DNA of 64,000 nucleotides from Profundibacter amoris (GCF_003544895.1 NZ_CP032125.1:3424001-3488000); one strand, 5' to 3'; shown: positions 9,284 to 18,862, counted from the first letter of the stretch. Notes: a model not told the origin generated them from the sequence alone. Program-made: numbers and translations.

Positions 9284-9418
9284 AGAATTCCTCGATACTT
9301 CAAAACATCCAGCCAATAGATGGCTGCGTTACATTACCTGCTCTATATACGTCGGGAAACATATCAATTGCGGCAGGCGGTTTGTCAACGAAAGCCCCAT
9401 CGTTTACCCGAACTGTTG

Positions 9419-11662
9419 TTAATGCGCCGTTTCACCATCTTCGACTGTAAAGAAAAATTTCTCGTCAGGGTCTTTGTCAGCAATCTCGTCCGGAATGACG
9501 CTCGGCCCTTGCAAAAACACGTTGCGCCCGAATTGCGAATGCATCCGTGACAGCTTTTCCAGCTTCGGGTCGGTCAGCTCTTTGTAAAAGGCCGCATAGC
9601 TGTCGCCGGCTTTCAGTTCTTTTATTTTGGCGCTGTGCTTTTCCACCGAATAGGCGTGGGCTGCGGCAATGTCCGGATCAGCCAGCAACCGGTCCATTTC
9701 CGCCCGCACAGCCGGAACTATTCGCTGGATCGACCGTTCTTCTACTGCGTTGTTGTTCATCCGGAACCAGTAAACCAGCCCCTGATCACGATCGACATGG
9801 TTCACCCGCCCGCGATCCCGTTTCACAAGGAAGCTTTCAGCGGACCGCACAGCGTAATGGTTCAACTGCACCAGATCATAGCCATAGGTCGTCACGGTGG
9901 ACCGCCAGCCATTGCGATACATTTCGCTGGGCATTTGCCTGCCCGATCCGTTCACCCAGTTGATGTCTTCCCACAGTTGCGGTTTCAGGCCCTTGGGCCG
10001 ATGCACCCCCATCTTTTTAAATATCCCGACATTGTGATACAGCGTCTTGAATCCCCAAGCCTGATGCGGTTTGCGGATGAATTCCTCGGCGCAGCGGGTG
10101 AATTGCTCGATGATCAGGCCGTCTTTGAATTCATGCACATCGTTGTTACCGAACAACCGCCATGTCAGCGAAATCATATTGGCATCCCCGATGGCATCAT
10201 ACAGCGCATTCAGCGTGCCATCACCGCATTTGATGTCGATAAATTCGTCCACATCCATGCAGATCAACCAATCGGCGTTCTTCACCATCGGTTCATTATC
10301 GGCCGCCTGCAACGCGGCGTGTTGCGGTTTCAGGCCGGATTCGCGGAACGGGTTTTCACGGTGCTGCACCAGCCCCTTGCCTTGCAACATCTGCAACATG
10401 GTGTCGGTGCCGTCGGTGCAGTCATTCGTATAGACCAGAAAATCCTGCACCCCGATCACACGGTGATAGGCCAGCCATTCCAGAATGAACGGCCCTTCGT
10501 TTTTCATCGTGGTAACAATGCAGGTGCGGGTTTCGCCTTTCTTGCGTTTTTCGGCGTTTTCCTCGGGCGTTCGGACCGGTTTATAGTTGAAAATATTCTG
10601 TGCCAGTTCCAGCAGATGCCGGTCCTCGATCAGGCTGGTTTTGGGCACGATTTTCGACACCGTTTCGGTCGGATGACGCAGGGCCATGCACCGCAGATAT
10701 GGCGCGGTTTCATCCGCTGCGGGCGGCGCGCCCACCACACGGATCAGACGCCAGACGGTGTTTTTCTTGGCCACAGCAGGCGCCACACACCAGCGTTTGC
10801 GCGTTCCTTTGGCATCGAACTGACGGCAAATGTGGTCCCCGAACCGCGCCGGTTGGTTCGGACGCACACGCCATGGGTAAATCTGGTGGCCGTCCAGCTG
10901 GATACAGCCATGACTGGCCTTTGTGGCGCGATCAAACACATTTGGCCCTTTGCGCTTGACCAGCAGGTCATACATCTCGATCGTCATCACCGCTCGGGCA
11001 GTGTTCAGAAACCGAAGGCGGGCCAGTTCGAAAAGTTGCAATTCTCCCAGCGGGGACGTCCAGGGATCGGCGGGCGGGATCTCCATCCGGTCCTTGCCCG
11101 GCGCACCAGGCACATTATAGGGATGTGCCTCGGGCGGTAAATCGGGTTTGCCCAGCGGCACAGGCGAATCCAGCAAGACAAGCCGTTTCAGCCCTTTGAT
11201 CCTGGCCGCTTTGTTTTTCAGTTTGTTCGCATAGGGTTTATCACTTTCCGGCGCGGCACGATCCAGTATCAACGCCGCGTTCATACCGTGGTGTTCGACG
11301 TGGTATTGCAACCAGTCCAGCGTGGTTTCCAGTGTTTCGCCATTGCGAATTGCGAACCCCACGTTCAACCCTTCGAACAGGTCGGTCTCGGCCTCGGACA
11401 ACCCGATTTCCATTTCCGTTTCACCAACTGAAACCGAAACCGGCGCATCCCCCGATATGGTGCAAGTCAAAATCGGCGCATCGCCCACGCTGCGCATATC
11501 AACGATCTCGGTGTCTTTTCCGGCCAGAAATTGATCCATCGGCGTATTGGCCGCAAAAAACAGCCGCGCGCCATCCGGCGTGGGAACGGCATCCAGCACG
11601 GTAACATCACCGAAGCGTTGCACATTCAGGGTGCGTTTCTGGAACATGCCGTTATTTGCCAT
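9419..11662 (-). CDS. Large GT2-type (Glyco_tranf_2_4) glycosyltransferase with duplicated N-terminal domain
   Basis: 747 aa. The catalytic domain is at ~380-680: TMKNEGPFILEWLAYH (385-400), YTNDCTDGTD and the DE motif DVDEF (470-474), then QLNHYAVRSAESFLVKR, all of which recur in the neighbouring 346-aa protein. Residues ~101-135 (IRNGETLETTLDWLQYH) mirror the start of that catalytic domain but lack a DXD/DE motif. The N-terminal half therefore looks like a decayed second glycosyltransferase domain. No membrane segment is seen, so it is a cytosolic enzyme. The start overlaps the stop of the upstream paralogue by 11 bp. Downstream, 135 gene-free bases separate it from the GT-methyltransferase fusion. 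Confidence 0.8.
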   Translation of the reverse strand: MANNGMFQKRTLNVQRFGDVTVLDAVPTPDGARLFFAANTPMDQFLAGKDTEIVDMRSVGDAPILTCTISGDAPVSVSVGETEMEIGLSEAETDLFEGLNVGFAIRNGETLETTLDWLQYHVEHHGMNAALILDRAAPESDKPYANKLKNKAARIKGLKRLVLLDSPVPLGKPDLPPEAHPYNVPGAPGKDRMEIPPADPWTSPLGELQLFELARLRFLNTARAVMTIEMYDLLVKRKGPNVFDRATKASHGCIQLDGHQIYPWRVRPNQPARFGDHICRQFDAKGTRKRWCVAPAVAKKNTVWRLIRVVGAPPAADETAPYLRCMALRHPTETVSKIVPKTSLIEDRHLLELAQNIFNYKPVRTPEENAEKRKKGETRTCIVTTMKNEGPFILEWLAYHRVIGVQDFLVYTNDCTDGTDTMLQMLQGKGLVQHRENPFRESGLKPQHAALQAADNEPMVKNADWLICMDVDEFIDIKCGDGTLNALYDAIGDANMISLTWRLFGNNDVHEFKDGLIIEQFTRCAEEFIRKPHQAWGFKTLYHNVGIFKKMGVHRPKGLKPQLWEDINWVNGSGRQMPSEMYRNGWRSTVTTYGYDLVQLNHYAVRSAESFLVKRDRGRVNHVDRDQGLVYWFRMNNNAVEERSIQRIVPAVRAEMDRLLADPDIAAAHAYSVEKHSAKIKELKAGDSYAAFYKELTDPKLEKLSRMHSQFGRNVFLQGPSVIPDEIADKDPDEKFFFTVEDGETAH

Positions 11663-12692
11663 CGTTCTGTATTGCCTTCAAATAGCGGTCAATTTGCGTG
11701 CGGTATAATTCGTAAGCGGGTGGTTTGCTGTCACCACAGATCGCCAAATGCCAGAACAGTTCGATATTGTCCTGATCCTCGATCATCTTCTGAAACCGTG
11801 ATTTATGGGAAAGAAAGGCATTTTCATGCAGGTTAGAGACTGATTCAATCTCCATCAGCTCTTGCAGCTTTGCCTTGGTGGCGGGCAGCATTTGCAGGAT
11901 GCTGTCATCCTCAACCGTGTTGAAATTGCGCTCGATCCAGTAGCCCAGCCCGATTTCACGATCCGTCCGGTTGGGCAACCCGCGCGCGCGCTTCACCATA
12001 AAGGATTCCGCCGAACGCAGGGAATAGTGGTTCAATTGCACCAACGCATTGCTGACCCCGAGGCCGAACAGATTGATCCGCGCATCCTTCTTCGCAAACC
12101 ATCCGGGCAGGGGGTTCCCGCCCCCGTCCACCCAGTTCGGCACGCGGTCCTTGTTTCGCTTGGGGCGATGCACCCCCAACTGGCGAAACGCGGCGGGGCG
12201 AAACAGGGATTTGAAAAAATGCGTGGTGGGCAACCAGTTGCCAAGCGGCGCGGCGCGCAGAAAGGTCTCGGTCGTCAGCGCGTCCCGCATTTCGATCTGC
12301 CCCGCATTGCCAAACAGCCGCCACGGCATCGCCACCGCATCCGTTCCCTTGGGCAACCTTGTAATCATATCCTGCAATGTGGCCAGCGGCGGGCGCAGGT
12401 TGATAAATTCATCGCTATCCGTGATCAGAACCCAATCCGCATCCGCCACCAGCGGATGATCCCCCGCATGTTTCAGCGCCTGCCATTGCACGGTACGTTT
12501 TCCGGTGGGTTTTTGCCGGATATGTGTCACTAATCCGGCGTTTTGCAGCGCGTCCATGATCAGATCGGTACCATCGTCGCAATCATTGGTGTAGATCAGG
12601 AAATGCCCGACCCCCGCCGCCAGATGGTGGGCGATCCATTCCAGGCAATGCGGCCCTTCGTTGCGCATGGATGTTATCGCAAGGATATTCAC
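11652..12692 (-). CDS. GT2-type (Glyco_tranf_2_4) glycosyltransferase
   Basis: 346 aa. Opens with ITSMRNEGPHCLEWIAHH, then YTNDCDDGTD (35-44) and the DE-type metal/nucleotide motif DSDEF (92-96). The C-terminal part carries QLNHYSLRSAESFMVKRARG. These features match the family of DE-motif glycosyltransferases common in Rhodobacteraceae. It is a tandem paralogue of the C-terminal half of the 747-aa protein just downstream, and the two overlap by 11 bp. It lies 43 bp after the UDP-glucose dehydrogenase. Donor and acceptor sugars are unknown. Confidence 0.83.
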   Translation of the reverse strand: MNILAITSMRNEGPHCLEWIAHHLAAGVGHFLIYTNDCDDGTDLIMDALQNAGLVTHIRQKPTGKRTVQWQALKHAGDHPLVADADWVLITDSDEFINLRPPLATLQDMITRLPKGTDAVAMPWRLFGNAGQIEMRDALTTETFLRAAPLGNWLPTTHFFKSLFRPAAFRQLGVHRPKRNKDRVPNWVDGGGNPLPGWFAKKDARINLFGLGVSNALVQLNHYSLRSAESFMVKRARGLPNRTDREIGLGYWIERNFNTVEDDSILQMLPATKAKLQELMEIESVSNLHENAFLSHKSRFQKMIEDQDNIELFWHLAICGDSKPPAYELYRTQIDRYLKAIQNDGK

Positions 12693-12735
12693 GAACTGCC
12701 CTTAATAACCAATCACTTACCCCATAATCGGGGTT

Positions 12736-14067
12736 TTAGCCGTCTTTGTCTATGCGCATGTCTTTGCGACCAATGGAAACATAAGCCTGAAAGCCGGCGC
12801 GCTTGGCGTCTTTGGGGCTGTAGACATTGCGCAGGTCAGCCATGCGGGCTGTGTTCATCTTGCGGGCCATACGCTTCAGATCCAGTGCGCGAAATTCGTT
12901 CCATTCGGTCAGAATCACCACCACATCGGCGTTATGCGCGGCCTTATAGGCATCCTCGACCCAGTGAACGCCGGGCAGCAGATGTTCGGCCTCGCGGTGG
13001 CCTTGCGGATCAACCGCCCGCACCTTGGCCCCGCCACCGACGAGTGCGGGCACAATGGTTAACGCAGGGGCGTCGCGCATGTCGTCGGTGTTCGGTTTGA
13101 ACGTCACGCCCAGAACGGCAACGGTTTTGCCATTCACACTGCCGTCGCACAGGTCCATCACCTTGTCGATCATCCGGCGCTTGATTTCGTCGTTCACCTT
13201 GATCACCGTTTCGGTGATCTGCATCGGTACCGCATGTTCCTGCCCCATCCGCGCCAGCGCGCTGGTGTCTTTGGGAAAGCACGACCCGCCATAGCCCGGA
13301 CCAGCGTGCAGGAATTTGTCGCCAATCCGGCCATCCATACCCATGCCCTTGGCCACATCTTTGACATCAGCGCCGGTGCGTTCGCACAGCGCGGCAATTT
13401 CATTGATAAAGGTAATCTTGGTCGCCAGAAACGCGTTGGCGGCGTATTTGATCATCTCGGCTGATTCCAGATCGGTGTAAACCACCGGAAAATCGCGCAG
13501 GGATAGCGGGCGGTAAATATCGTCCATCACATCCTTGGCGCGGTCACTATGCAGACCAACCACCACACGATCCGGCCGCATGAAATCGTCAATCGCCGCG
13601 CCTTCACGCAGGAATTCAGGGTTCGAGGCCACGTCGAATTCCGCATCCGGATTGGTCTTGCGGATCACCCGCTTGACCTGCCGGTTGGTGCCCAGCGGCA
13701 CAGTCGATTTGGTGACAACCACGGTATAACCGGTCAGCGCATCGGCAATTTCCTCGGCCGCGGCATAGACATAGGTCAGATCGGCATGGCCATCGCCACG
13801 ACGCGTCGGCGTGCCAACGGCAATGAATACGGCATCCGCACCGGCCACCGCCGCCTTTAGATCACCGGTAAAGGACAGCCGCCCGTCACGGACATTTTTC
13901 GCCATCAGGTCATCCAGGCCCGGCTCGTAAATCGGTACCTCGCCACGTTCCAGCATGGCAATTTTATCGGGGTCCTTGTCAACGCAAACCACGTCATGCC
14001 CGAAATCGGAAAAACAAACACCTGACACCAGCCCGACATACCCTGTGCCAATCATCGCAATACGCAT
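12736..14067 (-). CDS. ugd: UDP-glucose 6-dehydrogenase
   Basis: 443 aa from the ATG at 14065-14067, preceded by CGGAG; a longer open frame to 14130 adds residues unlike the family. It oxidises UDP-glucose twice with NAD to give UDP-glucuronate. The NAD-binding motif GTGYVGL is at 7-13, followed by CVDKD. The catalytic cysteine is in GYGGSCFPKDT (~residue 260), and the C-terminal NAD/UDP domain has GVTFKPNTDDMRDAP. It heads the glycan block and feeds the epimerase at its far end. Identification is secure. Confidence 0.95.
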   Translation of the reverse strand: MRIAMIGTGYVGLVSGVCFSDFGHDVVCVDKDPDKIAMLERGEVPIYEPGLDDLMAKNVRDGRLSFTGDLKAAVAGADAVFIAVGTPTRRGDGHADLTYVYAAAEEIADALTGYTVVVTKSTVPLGTNRQVKRVIRKTNPDAEFDVASNPEFLREGAAIDDFMRPDRVVVGLHSDRAKDVMDDIYRPLSLRDFPVVYTDLESAEMIKYAANAFLATKITFINEIAALCERTGADVKDVAKGMGMDGRIGDKFLHAGPGYGGSCFPKDTSALARMGQEHAVPMQITETVIKVNDEIKRRMIDKVMDLCDGSVNGKTVAVLGVTFKPNTDDMRDAPALTIVPALVGGGAKVRAVDPQGHREAEHLLPGVHWVEDAYKAAHNADVVVILTEWNEFRALDLKRMARKMNTARMADLRNVYSPKDAKRAGFQAYVSIGRKDMRIDKDG

Positions 14068-14139
14068 ACCCAAATCTCCGATAAAGTTATGGGCCGTGGT
14101 ATCGCATCCGACACAGCCCCGACAAGGCAAATCGCCGGT

Positions 14140-15129
14140 TTACATCCCCAACACATCACGTTTGCGCCGCAACAGGTTCATCGTGTGAACCAGTGCGGCA
14201 GTAATTTCGGGTTCAGACAGGGCATGGCCGGACATGGGAATCATTTGCAGATCGGCCTTGAGCATGGCCTGCGCAACCGTCCACGCCGAAAGCGGCGGGC
14301 AGATCATGTCAAAACGGCCCTGAACAATTGTTGCCGGAATATGCGATATTTTATGCAGGTTCTGTTCGATCCAGCCATCATGTTCCAGAAACCCGCCATT
14401 AAAGAAATAGTGGTTTTCCAGTCGCGAAAACGCCAGTGCATATTCGGCGGGGGATTGGGCAGTCGGGCCATTGCTGATGATCGAGGCAAGGGCATTTTCC
14501 CAAGCGGCCCATGTGCGGGCAAAGGCAATCTGTGTGTTGCGGTCATCGCCAAACAGACGCTTGTGGTAGGCGACAATCAGATTATCCCGTTCGGATATCG
14601 GCACCATTTTGGCGAAATCTTCCCACAGGTCGGGCCAGAACGCACCGGCCCCGCCACCATAAAACCAGTCCAGTTCGCGCCGCGTCATCAGGAACACCCC
14701 GCGCAACACCAGATAGGCCACGCGGCTTGGGTGGGTGATGGCATAGGTCAGCGCCAGCGTGGCGCCCCAACTGCCGCCAAACACCAGCCAGCGATCAATA
14801 TCCAGCGTTGTGCGAATCCGTTCGATATCCGCCAGCAGATGCCATGTGGTGTTATTTTCAACATCCGCATGCGGGGTCGAACGCCCGCACCCGCGTTGAT
14901 CAAACAGAATGATACGATAAACCGCCGGATCAAAATAGCGGCGCATCGCAGGGCTACAGCCGCCGCCGGGTCCGCCATGAAACACCACCACAGGCACGCC
15001 ATCGGGGTTGCCGCATTGCTCGATATAGATGCGGTGGCCATCGCCCACGTCCAGCATCCGCGTATCAAACGGTGCGATTTGCGCAAAAAGATAATGGGCT
15101 GCGCTTTTTTGCCCTGCGTTCCTGTCCAT
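14140..15129 (-). CDS. pip: Proline iminopeptidase (S33 family)
   Basis: 329-aa cytosolic alpha/beta hydrolase that removes N-terminal proline from peptides. HGGPGGG (51-57) forms the oxyanion region, FDQRGCGRS follows, and the nucleophile elbow is GGSWG (118-122, Ser120). A His in MSGHALSEPE near residue 300 completes the likely triad. The length is normal for the family. It is transcribed divergently from ubiG with a 50-bp gap, and lies 72 bp before ugd on the same strand; cotranscription with the glycan block is possible but there is no functional reason for it. Confidence 0.93.
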   Translation of the reverse strand: MDRNAGQKSAAHYLFAQIAPFDTRMLDVGDGHRIYIEQCGNPDGVPVVVFHGGPGGGCSPAMRRYFDPAVYRIILFDQRGCGRSTPHADVENNTTWHLLADIERIRTTLDIDRWLVFGGSWGATLALTYAITHPSRVAYLVLRGVFLMTRRELDWFYGGGAGAFWPDLWEDFAKMVPISERDNLIVAYHKRLFGDDRNTQIAFARTWAAWENALASIISNGPTAQSPAEYALAFSRLENHYFFNGGFLEHDGWIEQNLHKISHIPATIVQGRFDMICPPLSAWTVAQAMLKADLQMIPMSGHALSEPEITAALVHTMNLLRRKRDVLGM

Positions 15130-15179
15130 AAAAAGCCTATAGGTTTGTAACAGCCCTAATTGAGCATATGGAGTTCAGA

Positions 15180-15923
15180 ATGCAAGCCGCGCAGACAACA
15201 GTTGATCCCGCAGAAGTCGCCAAATTCGAGGCAATGGCCGCGGAATGGTGGGATGTGAACGGGAAATTCAAGCCGCTGCACATGATGAATCCCTGCCGGC
15301 TGGACTATATCACACAGCAGATTGCCAAACAATTTGACCGCGATCTGACATCGCCGGAACCCTTCAAAGGCCTGCGCCTGCTGGACATCGGCTGTGGTGG
15401 CGGGTTGCTGTCCGAACCAATGGCGCGGCTGGGGGCCGAAGTTGTGGGGGCTGACGCCGCCGAAGGCAACATTCCGGTGGCACAGATCCATGCCGAACAG
15501 CAGGGGCTGGATATCGATTACCGCCACACCACCGCCGAAGCACTGGCCGAAGCAGGCGAGCAATTCGACGTGGTGCTGAATATGGAAGTGGTCGAACATG
15601 TGGCCGACCCACTGGCCTATCTGACGGCCTGTCAGAAATTGCTCAAACCGGGCGGGTTGATGCTGTGCTCCACCATCAACCGCAATCCGAAAAGCTATCT
15701 GGTGGCGATCATCGGGGCGGAACATATCATGCGCTGGCTGCCCAAAGGCACCCACGAATGGAACAAGTTCATCACGCCGGGCGAATTGGTCGAATTGATC
15801 AAAAACGCAGGGTTAGAGCCTGTTGACCGCACCGGTTTCGTATTCAACCCGATTGCGTGGTCATGGTCCCTGTCGGATCGGGATCTGTCGGTGAACTATG
15901 TCACGGCCAGCGTGAAACGCTGA
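15180..15923 (+). CDS. ubiG: Ubiquinone biosynthesis O-methyltransferase
   Basis: 247 aa from the ATG at 15180, which has GGAG six bases upstream; an in-frame ATG at 15168 is less well placed. UbiG does both O-methylations of ubiquinone synthesis. The family signature is clear: [26 protein letters not shown] at the N-terminus, SAM motif I LDIGCGGG, then [10 protein letters not shown] and [13 protein letters not shown]. It stands alone on the plus strand, divergent from pip. Confidence 0.96.
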   Translation: MQAAQTTVDPAEVAKFEAMAAEWWDVNGKFKPLHMMNPCRLDYITQQIAKQFDRDLTSPEPFKGLRLLDIGCGGGLLSEPMARLGAEVVGADAAEGNIPVAQIHAEQQGLDIDYRHTTAEALAEAGEQFDVVLNMEVVEHVADPLAYLTACQKLLKPGGLMLCSTINRNPKSYLVAIIGAEHIMRWLPKGTHEWNKFITPGELVELIKNAGLEPVDRTGFVFNPIAWSWSLSDRDLSVNYVTASVKR

Positions 15924-15999
15924 TTGTCTTGCAATTATTCACTGTTCAACGGTAAGTTGCTGAAAACAGTATATAGAGCAACAATTCGAGCAGGCGATT

Positions 16000-17322
16000 A
16001 TGAGTAAAACAATTTCTGACACGCCAATGCCCAATGGCATGATGGCACGGGCCCGTTGGGCCGCGGAACGCACCCCCGAATCCCGTAACCGCGCCGTTGA
16101 TCTATACCGCGCTGTGGCCATCATGTTTGTTGTGCTGGGACACTGGTTGCTAGTCGCACCGGTGATCCGCAACGACGAAGTTACGTTGACCATCCTGCTG
16201 GCCGAACAACGCTGGACCCAATATGCCACATGGCTATTTCAGGTAATGCCGGTGTTTTTCTTTGTCGGCGGGTTTTCCAACCGGTTGTCCTGGGAATCGG
16301 CCAAACGGAATCCGGAAAAGAAACGCGTCTGGGCCTCGACCCGATTGGCGCGGTTGCTGAAACCCACCTTGCCGCTGGTGCTGATCTGGGCGGTGGCGGC
16401 CTATATCGCCGGACGTATGGGTGTTAACCGCGAATTTATCGGGGATGCTTCGCAAGCGGCTCTGGTGCCGGTATGGTTTTTGGCCGTTTACATCATCATC
16501 ACCGATGTTGTGCCCGTCACTTCGGCGGTGTGGGACAAGCTGGGGATGTGGTCGGTCGCCATTCTGGCGCTGGGCGCGATTGCGGTGGATACGATCGCCT
16601 TTGGCTATGATCAGGGCTGGTTGCGCTGGACGAACTACGGGTTTGTATGGCTGGCTGTGCATCAACTGGGTTATTGGTGGCAAGGAACCCACAGGGCCAA
16701 AACATGGGCCGTGGGGTTCATCGTGCTGGGTCTTGTCTGGCTCTATGTGCTGATCGCCAAACTGGGCTTTCCGATCGCGATGGTCAGTGTACCGGGCGAG
16801 GAAATTTCCAACACCCGCCCGCCGACCACCGCGATGTTGGCGGTCGGCAGTGTGCAAATCGGCACAATCCTGTTGCTAACTGCACCTGTTTCTAAATGGC
16901 TGCAAAACGTGCGCCCTTGGGCATGGGTGATCGTTTTGAACCAGATGATCATGTCGATTTATCTGTGGCATCTGACTGCGATGATTGCTGTTGTTGGTAT
17001 CGCCGTTTGGCTGGGTGGCCCCGGCCTGCGGGTTGAGCCGGGTATCGGTCAATGGTGGATGATGCGCCCCGTCTGGGTGGCATTATATATCGCGATGCTA
17101 ATCCCGCTGGTGCTGATCTTCTTGCGATTCGAATCCGGCAGCCGCGCGACGGAAAAGGGCCAGCCTGGTCCGTATCAGGCCATTCCGGGGGCGTTTCTTA
17201 CCTGTGGTGGCCTGATCATGATGGCGATGAACGGAATCTCGGCGGATAATTTTATCGGTGTGAACTGGATTGCCGTTGGCTTGGTCATACTTGGGGTCGG
17301 GGTGGCAACGAAACGCTTTTAG
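16000..17322 (+). CDS. Acyltransferase family 3 membrane protein
   Basis: 440-aa multi-pass membrane protein. After a ~30-residue cytosolic start comes the acyltransferase-3 opening RNRAVDLYRAVAIMFVVLGHW, with the conserved His. FQVMPVFFFVGGFSN then follows, and about ten hydrophobic segments in all. Family members move acyl groups, often acetyl, onto sugars of the cell surface. The substrate here is unknown; the glycan block 2 kb away is one possible client (inference). The stop overlaps the convergent MarR gene by four bases. Confidence 0.85.
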   Translation: MSKTISDTPMPNGMMARARWAAERTPESRNRAVDLYRAVAIMFVVLGHWLLVAPVIRNDEVTLTILLAEQRWTQYATWLFQVMPVFFFVGGFSNRLSWESAKRNPEKKRVWASTRLARLLKPTLPLVLIWAVAAYIAGRMGVNREFIGDASQAALVPVWFLAVYIIITDVVPVTSAVWDKLGMWSVAILALGAIAVDTIAFGYDQGWLRWTNYGFVWLAVHQLGYWWQGTHRAKTWAVGFIVLGLVWLYVLIAKLGFPIAMVSVPGEEISNTRPPTTAMLAVGSVQIGTILLLTAPVSKWLQNVRPWAWVIVLNQMIMSIYLWHLTAMIAVVGIAVWLGGPGLRVEPGIGQWWMMRPVWVALYIAMLIPLVLIFLRFESGSRATEKGQPGPYQAIPGAFLTCGGLIMMAMNGISADNFIGVNWIAVGLVILGVGVATKRF

Positions 17323-17762
17323 ATGCTTTCGTCCAGCTGATCGCGCAATTCGCGCAGAACCGGCAGGGCGCCGCGCACCTTTTCTGGACCGATTTTTTCA
17401 ACAACCTTGGCAATGATCGGCGTGATTGCGTTCAACGCCACTTCGCGCGCCACACGGCCCGAGGGGCTGATGGTCACATGTTTGCGCCGCGCGTCGTCCC
17501 AGTCGGGGCGGATGTGGATATGGCCGGCCCATTCCAGTTTGTTCAGCGTGTTGGTCATCGCCCCGCGGGTGACGTGAAACGCCTTGGCCAGTTGCGCGGG
17601 GGACCGTTCGGCGTTCACATTCGCCAGATGGTTCAGCACCGAAAAATGCGACAGCTCCATCCCCTTTGGCAACGCCTTGGACAGGCGGTTGCGGGCCAGT
17701 TGGTCAGCCATGAAAATCTCGCTGAACAGGGCAACGGCAAGGGGATCGTTTGTATCGCTCAT
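17319..17762 (-). CDS. MarR family transcriptional regulator
   Basis: 147 aa with a winged helix-turn-helix in the middle: SHFSVLNHLAN, SPAQLAKAFHVTRGAMTNTLNKLEWAGHI (recognition helix) and IRPDWDDARRKHVTISPSGR (wing). It is the last gene of a comF-grxC-nitrilase-marR run on the minus strand, and its ATG overlaps the nitrilase stop as ATGA. The ligand and targets are unknown; self-regulation of this operon would be usual for the family, but I could not identify an operator. Confidence 0.9.
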   Translation of the reverse strand: MSDTNDPLAVALFSEIFMADQLARNRLSKALPKGMELSHFSVLNHLANVNAERSPAQLAKAFHVTRGAMTNTLNKLEWAGHIHIRPDWDDARRKHVTISPSGRVAREVALNAITPIIAKVVEKIGPEKVRGALPVLRELRDQLDESI

Positions 17763-18592
17763 TGTGGCCCCCTGAAGGCGCGATCATGGGACAAAGACGG
17801 TATCTTGCGCCGCGCCGCGTCCACCTCGGCCAGATCGAAATCAACCAGCGTCAGACCCACATTTTCGCCACCATCCGCCAGAACCTCGCCCCAGGGCGAC
17901 ACGGCCAGCGAATGCCCGTAAGTGCTGCGGGATCGCCCCTTGGTGACCGGATGTGTGCCGCATTGGGCGGGGGCAAAAACATAGCAGCCGGTTTCAATCG
18001 CGCGAGCGCGCAGCAGGGTTTCCCAATGGGCCTTGCCCGACACCGGCGAAAAGGCGGCGGGGCCGGTCAGGATTTTCGCGCCACTCTGTGCCAGCGCACG
18101 GTGGAGATGCGGAAAACGCACGTCATAGCAGATCGTCATGCCCACCCAGCCGAAATCCGTATCGGCAATCACCGCACGGTCACCGGGCCGGTAACCACCG
18201 GATTCGCGGTAAGTTTCGGTTTCGCTGATCTGCACATCGAACATGTGGATTTTATCATAACGCGCCACGATGTCACCTTTGGGCGAAATCATGAACGACC
18301 GATTGGCAAACCGCCCGTCCGCATCGCCGGTTTTCAACCCCAGCGACCCGATCAGCAACCAGACACCCAGCGCCTCGGCCTCGGCCCTCAGGGCGGCAAG
18401 GGTGGGATCATCGGCCTCGAGGCTTAGCACCTCTTGCTGGTGCGCGCGGCTGTCGGAAACACAGTTCGTCACCTCGGGCGTCAGCAGAAACCGCGCGCCC
18501 GCACTTGCGGCCTGTCGCATGAATTCCACCACCACCGGAATATTTTCCGATGGCTGGTCAGACGAATTCAACTGGATCAGGGCCGCTTTCAT
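17759..18592 (-). CDS. Nitrilase-family amidohydrolase (Nit1/deaminated glutathione amidase-like)
   Basis: 277 aa, carbon-nitrogen hydrolase. The Glu-Lys-Cys triad is visible: TPEVTN (Glu ~40), YDKIHMFD (Lys ~113) and TICYDVRFP (Cys ~154). The DVRFPHLHRALA and GHSLAVSPWGEV segments place it with bacterial Nit1/Nit2-like enzymes, for which removal of deaminated glutathione is the best-known role. The neighbouring glutaredoxin gene fits a glutathione link, but the substrate is an inference. Confidence 0.88.
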   Translation of the reverse strand: MKAALIQLNSSDQPSENIPVVVEFMRQAASAGARFLLTPEVTNCVSDSRAHQQEVLSLEADDPTLAALRAEAEALGVWLLIGSLGLKTGDADGRFANRSFMISPKGDIVARYDKIHMFDVQISETETYRESGGYRPGDRAVIADTDFGWVGMTICYDVRFPHLHRALAQSGAKILTGPAAFSPVSGKAHWETLLRARAIETGCYVFAPAQCGTHPVTKGRSRSTYGHSLAVSPWGEVLADGGENVGLTLVDFDLAEVDAARRKIPSLSHDRAFRGPQ

Positions 18593-18595
18593 AAC

Positions 18596-18853
18596 CTACC
18601 CCGCCAACATCGCGTCAAGTTTTCCCGCGCGTTCCAGCGCGTGCAATTCGTCACAACCGCCAACGTGTTTGTCGCCGATAAAAATCTGCGGCACCGTGTG
18701 GCCGCCATTGGCCCGCGCCATCATTTCCTGACGCAACGCTGGGTCGCGACCCACGTTGTATTCGGTAAATTCTACCCCTTTGCTTTTCAACAGCCGTTTG
18801 GCGGCCACACAAAACCCGCAAAAGTTCGAGGTATAGATTTCTACTGTCTGCAT
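18596..18853 (-). CDS. grxC: Glutaredoxin 3
   Basis: 85-aa dithiol glutaredoxin. The redox site is CGFC (residues 12-15) rather than the usual CPYC. TVPQIFIGDKHVGGCDEL, the glutathione-binding part, is intact, with the cis-Pro in TVP. It reduces disulfides and glutathione-mixed disulfides with GSH. It lies between comF and the nitrilase gene on the same strand, 3 bp from the latter. Confidence 0.92.
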   Translation of the reverse strand: MQTVEIYTSNFCGFCVAAKRLLKSKGVEFTEYNVGRDPALRQEMMARANGGHTVPQIFIGDKHVGGCDELHALERAGKLDAMLAG

Positions 18854-18862
18854 TCTTCCATT

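Noticed and set aside
9635-11140. 501-codon plus-strand frame opposite the large glycosyltransferase
   Set aside because: His/Gln-rich composition typical of the antisense of GC-rich genes, with no motifs; the minus-strand protein has a clear DE motif.
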